From NCBI GenBank assembly GCA_016931365.1, contig JAFGEY010000370.1, positions 1-11,361 of the forward strand: a stretch of 11,361 nt of DNA, read 5' to 3'. Positions 7,073 through 11,361 of this stretch are shown here, piece by piece (the first letter of the stretch is position 1; each line of letters starts with the position of its first letter). Below the pieces are notes generated by a model. It worked only from the letters and a program-made list of their open reading frames with translations. It made no database searches and was not told where the DNA came from. The DNA is from Anaerolineae bacterium. GTDB lineage: Bacteria; Chloroflexota; Anaerolineae; JAFGEY01. Position numbers and translations under genes: made by a program.

Positions 7073-7585
7073 ATGAGTGCAAAAAACATACGTTTAATCG
7101 CCCTGGTGGCAGTGATGATGGCCGTCACCGCCACGCTGACCCTGGTCGTCAAAGTGCCTATCCCGGCGACCGGCGGCTATATCCATCTTGGCGACCTGGC
7201 GGCCAACTTTGCCGCTCTGGCCTTCGGCCCGTGGCTCGGCGCCCTCATCGCCGGCGGCGGCATGGCTATCGCCGACTTGATCGGATTTCCTCCCTTTGCC
7301 CCCGGCACACTGGTTGTCCACGGCTTGCAAGCGGTCGTCGTCGGCTACCTGGGCCGCCGCGCCAGGCCGTGGATGATGTTCGTCGCCGCCCTGGCCGGCG
7401 GCGTGGTCGTCGTGGTCGGCTATTTTTTGTACGAGTGGATTTTTATGCAAATGGGTGTGGCGACCGCAGTCAAAGAAATCCCCTTTAACATTATCCAGGT
7501 CTTGAGCGGACTGGTCGGCGTGCCGGTGTATGTGCTGGTTGCCCAGTCCTACCCGCCGATCAAACGCTGGGCGGAAAAGAGCTAA
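7073..7585 (+). CDS. ECF transporter S component (substrate unknown)
   Basis: Membrane substrate-binding subunit of an energy-coupling factor importer for a vitamin or similar micronutrient. It has 170 aa with about five to six hydrophobic segments. The first helix carries AVMMA (13-17), an AxxxA motif of the kind that docks S components onto EcfT. GGYIHLGD (34-41), FGPWLGALIAGGGMAIADLI (51-70) and APGTLVVHG (76-84) are characteristic of the ECF S family also found in Firmicutes. The start ATG 7073 is preceded by GGAGGAG with a good spacer. The ATPase and T subunits follow directly, so this is a self-contained ECF module. No riboswitch or biosynthetic neighbour reveals the ligand; thiamine precursors, pyridoxine, riboflavin and others remain possible. 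Confidence 0.85.
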   Translation: MSAKNIRLIALVAVMMAVTATLTLVVKVPIPATGGYIHLGDLAANFAALAFGPWLGALIAGGGMAIADLIGFPPFAPGTLVVHGLQAVVVGYLGRRARPWMMFVAALAGGVVVVVGYFLYEWIFMQMGVATAVKEIPFNIIQVLSGLVGVPVYVLVAQSYPPIKRWAEKS

Positions 7586-7598
7586 CCTGCCATTCCCT

Positions 7599-9410
7599 AT
7601 GACTGTTGTTCACGTCGAAAACCTGCGCGTTGCCTATCCCGCATCGCTGCCCCAAACACCGCAGATCGACGCTCTCGAGGGCGTCGATCTGCGCGTTGCA
7701 CAGGGCGAGTGCGTGGCTCTGCTGGGCCGCGTCGGCGCAGGTAAAAGCACACTGTGTCTGGCTCTGACCGGGGCCGTTCCCCAGGCTATCGACTGCGCGA
7801 TGGATGGCCGGGTAGTGGTCAGCGGGCAGGACACGCGTGCCACGCCGATGGCCGAACTGTCCCTTACCGTCGGCCTGGTGCCCGAAAACGCCGCCGCGTA
7901 CCTGTTCAACGCCACCGTCGCCGACGAGGTGGCCTTTGGCCTGGAGTCGCTGGGGCTGCCCGCCGACGAGATCGAGCGGCGCATCGACGAAACTCTGGCC
8001 AGCGTCGGCCTCGATGGGTTTCGCGCCCGCACGCCGCAAACCCTTTCCGGCGGCGAGCAAAAACGACTGGCCCTGGCCTGCGTCCTGGCCATGCGCCCTG
8101 CCGTTCTCGTCCTCGACGAACCTATGACCGGCCTCGACCCGCGCGGGCGCCGCCAGGTGATCGAGATCATCGACCGGCTGCGCCGCGAGCAGGGCGCGAC
8201 CATCCTCATCGCCACCCAGGATGCTGAGGCTGTTGCGCAATTGGCCGACCGCGCCGTCGTTTTGCAGGATGGGTACGTGGCCTTTGACGGCCCTGTCGAC
8301 GCGCTGCTGGCGCAGCCCGACGCGCTTGCAGCCTGGGGGTTGCACGCGCCGCAGCTCGCCGAACTGGCTTTCGAATTGACCCGGCGCAGCGGGCAAGTTT
8401 TTACTTTCTATCAATTAGCAGATGCAGAGCGCGCATTGACCGGTTTCGTAGAGACGCCTCCACCCACCGCGGGCGATGCTACGCATCGTCTGCGCCACCC
8501 TCCCCCGTTTTACGGGGGAGGGCAGGGTGGGGGCAAATCATCGCAGATTTGTCTGGAGAACGTTAGCTATCGCTACCCCGGCGCCGATCACGCCGCACTG
8601 CGCGGGATCGATCTCCAGATCGCACCGGGCGACTGGCTGGCAGTGATCGGCATCAACGGTTCGGGCAAGAGTACGCTGATCCGTCACCTGAACGGGCTGC
8701 TCAAGCCGACCGGCGGCGCAGTGTGGGTGGATGGGCAGGACGCGCGGCGGCGTTCCGTCGGCGAGCTGGCGCGCGTGGTGAGCTATTTGCCGCAAAACCC
8801 CGACCGGCAGATTTTCGCCGCGCGGGTGTACGACGAGGTCGCCTACGGCCCCCATCAGCTTGGCCTGCGCGGCCAGGCGCTGGACGAGCGCGTTCACTCA
8901 ACGCTGGCCCTGCTCGATCTGACCGCCTACGTCGATCACCCGCCGGCAGTGTTGAGCTATGCGCTGCGCCGCCGGGTGGCCCTTGCCGCGACCCTGGCAA
9001 TGGATGCGCCCGCCCTCGCCCTCGACGAGCCCGACGTCGGCCTGGACCGGCGCTCGGCCGAGCAGATGATGGAGATCATCGCGCAGCGGCACGGCCGGGG
9101 CACAACCGTGATCATGATCACGCACGACCTGCGCCTGGTCGCCCGTTATGCCGGGCACGTCATTGTGCTGTACGAGGGCGAGATCGCCGTGCAAGGGACA
9201 CCGGTCGACGTCCTCGCCGATGTGGATACGCTGCATCGTGTCGGGTTGGACGAACTGCCGGTCACCGCGCTGGCCGGCCGCCTGCACTTGAACCCGCCGC
9301 TGCCATTGAGCGCCAGCGAATTGGCCCGCCAACTCGTCGGCCCGCCGTCTACCGGCGCACCGTCTGCCGGCGCACCGTCTGCCGGCGCGGAGGAGGCCGT
9401 CGATGGATAG
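7599..9410 (+). CDS. ECF transporter fused double ATPase (EcfA-EcfA')
   Basis: Cytoplasmic ATP-hydrolysing subunit of the ECF importer, with two ABC domains in one 603-aa chain. Domain 1 (about 3-280) has Walker A GRVGAGKST (43-51), signature LSGGEQKR (149-156) and Walker B VLDEP (171-175), but the Q-loop reads VPEN with Glu at 96 and the H-loop reads ATQD with Gln at 207. Domain 2 (about 316-560) has Walker A GINGSGKST (351-359), Q-loop LPQN (Q399), Walker B LDEP (475-478) and H-loop THD (H509), but a degenerate signature LSYALRRR (452-459). The linker (about 286-313) is encoded by a palindromic element, and the C-terminus has three PS(T/A)GA repeats. The start is ATG 7599, 13 nt after the S component, with a weak RBS; the upstream in-frame ATG lies inside the S gene. 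It overlaps ecfT by 8 nt. Confidence 0.9.
   Translation: MTVVHVENLRVAYPASLPQTPQIDALEGVDLRVAQGECVALLGRVGAGKSTLCLALTGAVPQAIDCAMDGRVVVSGQDTRATPMAELSLTVGLVPENAAAYLFNATVADEVAFGLESLGLPADEIERRIDETLASVGLDGFRARTPQTLSGGEQKRLALACVLAMRPAVLVLDEPMTGLDPRGRRQVIEIIDRLRREQGATILIATQDAEAVAQLADRAVVLQDGYVAFDGPVDALLAQPDALAAWGLHAPQLAELAFELTRRSGQVFTFYQLADAERALTGFVETPPPTAGDATHRLRHPPPFYGGGQGGGKSSQICLENVSYRYPGADHAALRGIDLQIAPGDWLAVIGINGSGKSTLIRHLNGLLKPTGGAVWVDGQDARRRSVGELARVVSYLPQNPDRQIFAARVYDEVAYGPHQLGLRGQALDERVHSTLALLDLTAYVDHPPAVLSYALRRRVALAATLAMDAPALALDEPDVGLDRRSAEQMMEIIAQRHGRGTTVIMITHDLRLVARYAGHVIVLYEGEIAVQGTPVDVLADVDTLHRVGLDELPVTALAGRLHLNPPLPLSASELARQLVGPPSTGAPSAGAPSAGAEEAVDG
8456..8534 (+). repeat. In-frame multi-branched palindromic element (79 nt) within the ECF ATPase gene
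   Basis: Outer arms GCCTCCACCC (8456-8465) and GGGTGGGGGC (8525-8534) pair over 10 positions with one G-T. Inside lie two hairpins: CGATGC/GCATCG around TAC (8474-8488), and an 11-bp stem CCCTCCCCCGT/ACGGGGGAGGG around TTT (8498-8522). The layout resembles REP-like or MITE-like palindromes dispersed in GC-rich genomes. It is translated as a Pro- and Gly-rich linker between the two ATPase domains without breaking the frame. The pairing is visible; the mobile origin is inference. Confidence 0.6.
9345..9389 (+). repeat. Three 15-bp tandem repeats at the 3' end of the ECF ATPase gene
   Basis: Three adjacent units of CCGTCT(A/G)CCGGCGC(A/G) differ only at two positions and encode PSTGA-PSAGA-PSAGA at the C-terminus. 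They probably form a flexible tail just before the RBS of ecfT. Copy number may vary by slippage. Confidence 0.8.
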
Positions 9411-10167
9411 CCTGCTCTACATGCCGGGGCGCGGCCTGTTCTACCGCCTCGATCCGCGCGCCCGGCTGGTCTTTGCGCTCAGTGTGTCGATCTATTTACT
9501 GATCGAACAATCGCCCGCCGCGCTGCTGCTGGCCTTGCTGGGACTGCACACATTGGCCCTGCTCGCCGCAAGCACGCGCGCGCGGCTTGGGCCGTTGTGG
9601 AAAATGCTCGCCCCTTTGCTGATTACCCTGCTGGTGCTGGGCAGCCTGCGCTGGCCGGCCATCGACGCGCTGCTCGCCGTGGGGCCGCTGGGCGTGACGA
9701 TGGCCTCGATCTGGCAGACGGTCGGCCTGGCGGCGCGCATCGCCGCGCTGACCCTGGCCTTTTCGCTCGTCTTGTGGACCACCGAACCGGGCGACGCCGT
9801 GGTCGCGCTGACCCGCCTCGGCATCCCTTTTGCGTTGAGCTTTCCGGCAGTGATGGCCGTGCAGCAGATCATCGCTTTCAAAGCGATGTTTGCCCAGATT
9901 TTGGAGGCGCAGCAAAGCCGGGGGCTGGTCATTGGGCGACGAAACCCGGTGCAGGCCGCGCGCGCCTACATTCCGGTGATCGTGCCGCTGCTGATCAACG
10001 CGCTGCGCCAGGCCGACGACCTGGCCCTGGCCCTGCAAATGCGCGGATTTGGCGCGCGCGCGAAACGATCGAGCCGGCGGCAACTGCGCTGGACGATCTG
10101 GGACTGGCTCTTTGTCGGCGCGACGTGGGCAGCTTTGTTTTTATTGACCAGGTTGCCATACGGATAA
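9403..10167 (+). CDS. ecfT: ECF transporter transmembrane subunit T (CbiQ family)
   Basis: Scaffold membrane subunit that couples the two ATPase domains to the S component. It has 254 aa. The N-terminal LDPRARL (16-22) is typical of the family; several hydrophobic helices follow (about 23-55, 66-82, 97-127, 141-160, 235-249). The two cytoplasmic coupling-helix motifs appear as QQSRG (170-174) and LQMRG (211-215), equivalent to the paired xRG motifs that contact the ATPases. The start ATG 9403 lies within ATGGATAG, overlapping the ATPase stop by 8 nt; GGAGGAGG just upstream is a strong RBS. It closes the ECF module. No clear terminator follows before the next gene. Confidence 0.92.
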   Translation: MDSLLYMPGRGLFYRLDPRARLVFALSVSIYLLIEQSPAALLLALLGLHTLALLAASTRARLGPLWKMLAPLLITLLVLGSLRWPAIDALLAVGPLGVTMASIWQTVGLAARIAALTLAFSLVLWTTEPGDAVVALTRLGIPFALSFPAVMAVQQIIAFKAMFAQILEAQQSRGLVIGRRNPVQAARAYIPVIVPLLINALRQADDLALALQMRGFGARAKRSSRRQLRWTIWDWLFVGATWAALFLLTRLPYG

Positions 10168-10184
10168 GGCATAGTGTATACTAT
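10153..10184 (+). promoter_or_regulatory. Promoter of the beta-propeller lipoprotein gene, with a small palindrome over -10
   Basis: TTGCCA (10153-10158) and TATACT (10177-10182, 5 of 6) are spaced by 18 nt. The -35 lies inside the end of ecfT. ATAGT (10171-10175) and ACTAT (10180-10184) form inverted half-sites around the -10, which could be an operator or chance. This suggests the next gene is transcribed on its own. Confidence 0.42.
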
Positions 10185-10230
10185 TTGCATAGGGATCACT
10201 CCGGCTTGCCATCCGTTGAGGAGATGAAAT

Positions 10231-11223
10231 GTGGTGCGACATAGCAGGATGGGGGTTTTTGCAAGTCTGGGGACATTAGTTGTCGTCATAGCGCTGGCTG
10301 TGGCCTGTAGCAGTGGATCGTCGAAAAATGTGATCGAGATTTCACCCTCCCAGCTCAGGCCAGAGATGGGGCAGCAGCGAATTGTGCTTGACAGCAACAC
10401 TCCGGGGGATGACTACCTCTATCTGCTGACCGTGGATGGAAGTGAATTCATCACACTCACCTCTACCATAGGAGCGCCATCAAGTCCTGCGCTTTCACCA
10501 GATGGATCACAGATTGTGTACGAGTGTGGCATCGGTTTTACTGACCTCTGTCTGATGAACGTACAAACAGGGGAGCAGACACGGTTAGTAGAGATCAGTC
10601 GCCAGTTGTCCGGTGCCGTCGCTGCAATGAGGCCGGCTTTTTCTCCTGACGGCCAGCAGGTTGTGTTCACGGGTGGTTTCTCCGACGCGATTGGCTTGTT
10701 TGTGATCAACGTAGATGGGAGCGATCTCGAGCCAATCGGCGAGGGGGCATACAGCCATTATGCTTCATACTCGCCTGATGGGAAGCAGATCATCTTTGAG
10801 TGTGAAGGAAGCCAGGGCAATCCTCCTCAAATTTGCGTGATGAACGCCGATGGCACCGGGAAAAAGAGGCTGACCGATGCCAACCGGATGTACAGTATGC
10901 CGCGATTTACCCCCGATGGAAACCATATTTTCGTTTCATCTTGCCAGAATTCTCTTTTCTGGGATACGCTTGGACTAGGAGATCAGTACAAGGTCCACAT
11001 CATGAACGCGGACGGTTCGGACTTTCGTCAGTTTATATCGGACGAGCCATCGGGTGTTGTGACCTTTAGTTCAGACGGGAAAGAAATAGTTTACCGTGTC
11101 GCTGACAAAGATACCGGCATTACTACAGATCTCTATGTCATCAATATAGATGGTTCAGATAAGCGTCGGCTTGGCGATGATTGGTGGGACGTCGCCCGGA
11201 AAGGGGGCGGTTTGCCACAGTAA
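10231..11223 (+). CDS. TolB-like beta-propeller (PD40/WD40-like) lipoprotein
   Basis: Predicted secreted lipoprotein of 330 aa folding as a beta-propeller; the function is not known. A short basic N-terminus and a hydrophobic stretch end in the lipobox LAVAC with C26. The mature part carries about six PD40-type blades. Each has an SPDG-like turn (LSPDGSQIVY, FSPDGQQVVF, YSPDGKQIIF, FTPDGNHIFV, FSSDGKEIVY) followed by a (V/M)NxDGS/T turn, such as INVDGSD and MNADGTG. Such propellers usually mediate protein contacts, as in TolB or the DPP-IV N-terminal domain; no catalytic domain is attached. The start is GTG 10231, with GAGGAG at 10218-10223 and a 7-nt spacer; nearby ATGs are out of frame. Third codon positions look less G/C-biased than in the upstream operon, and the gene has its own promoter, so it may be a later arrival. 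Confidence 0.88.
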   Translation: MVRHSRMGVFASLGTLVVVIALAVACSSGSSKNVIEISPSQLRPEMGQQRIVLDSNTPGDDYLYLLTVDGSEFITLTSTIGAPSSPALSPDGSQIVYECGIGFTDLCLMNVQTGEQTRLVEISRQLSGAVAAMRPAFSPDGQQVVFTGGFSDAIGLFVINVDGSDLEPIGEGAYSHYASYSPDGKQIIFECEGSQGNPPQICVMNADGTGKKRLTDANRMYSMPRFTPDGNHIFVSSCQNSLFWDTLGLGDQYKVHIMNADGSDFRQFISDEPSGVVTFSSDGKEIVYRVADKDTGITTDLYVINIDGSDKRRLGDDWWDVARKGGGLPQ

Positions 11224-11339
11224 TAGGCAAGTTGCAGCATATGGTTGACGCTTTTCTCTCGTGCCGACAGAGAACCGCTTACTTTTACCCACAAGTAGGC
11301 TGCTCGGCGGGAGAGCGGGCTAGTAGCCAGGTGGAGGCG

Positions 11340-11361
11340 ATGTCCTGCAAGCGCTGCCAAC
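11340..11361 (+). CDS. Possible start of a Cys-rich protein, cut by window edge
   Basis: ATG 11340 follows AGGTGGAGG and opens MSCKRCQ before the sequence ends. A CxxC at residues 3-6 is how many zinc-ribbon proteins begin. Seven residues are too few to identify it; the 116 nt before it (11224-11339) show no gene. Confidence 0.25.

Noticed and set aside
7560..8414. 284-aa minus-strand open frame
   Set aside because: Antisense to ABC domain 1 of the ECF ATPase; no recognisable domain.
11254..11274. TTCTCT/AGAGAA hairpin after the beta-propeller gene, a possible terminator
   Set aside because: Stem of only 6 bp with a 9-nt loop and no T-run directly after it.
11296..11323. Imperfect inverted repeat around GCTC/GAGC near the right edge
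   Set aside because: Only 8 of 10 positions pair, and no terminator tract or known element matches.
11133..11360. 75-aa minus-strand frame at the right end
   Set aside because: Overlaps the end of the beta-propeller gene, no RBS or domain seen.

Overview
The window reads as a piece of a GC-rich bacterial chromosome, most likely Chloroflexota (an Anaerolineae-like lineage). This placement is an inference. It rests on a DUF3160 lipoprotein, an archaeal-type isopentenyl phosphate kinase, sigma70-like promoters, Shine-Dalgarno (SD) starts with frequent GTG/TTG, and G/C-rich palindromic repeat elements. No rRNA, tRNA, CRISPR array, integrase or transposase was seen.

Layout: a divergent promoter region (about 2644-2998) splits two gene blocks. 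Leftward (minus strand) run a zinc-ribbon + cold-shock-domain protein, a DUF126 / aconitase-X small subunit that looks like the phosphomevalonate dehydratase small subunit, isopentenyl phosphate kinase (IPK), and an RseP-type site-2 protease cut by the left edge. The first three genes overlap by 8 nt at each junction, so they look translationally coupled. Rightward (plus strand) run XTP/dITP diphosphatase, a large PrcB_C-like + DUF3160 lipoprotein, D-aminoacyl-tRNA deacylase, and a complete energy-coupling factor (ECF) vitamin transporter: S component, fused double ATPase and EcfT. A separately promoted TolB-like beta-propeller lipoprotein follows, then about 140 nt with no clear gene.

The most interesting system is the coupling of IPK with a phosphomevalonate-dehydratase-like small subunit in a bacterial setting. 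Both are signature steps of the archaeal (modified) mevalonate route to isopentenyl diphosphate. The large dehydratase subunit is not in the window. Next in interest are the ECF ATPase, whose non-canonical residues all map to one composite ATP site, and a 79-nt multi-branched palindromic element carried in frame inside the same gene as a linker. The cold-shock gene has a long structured leader, and a 16-codon ORF with a near-perfect SD lies in the divergent region.
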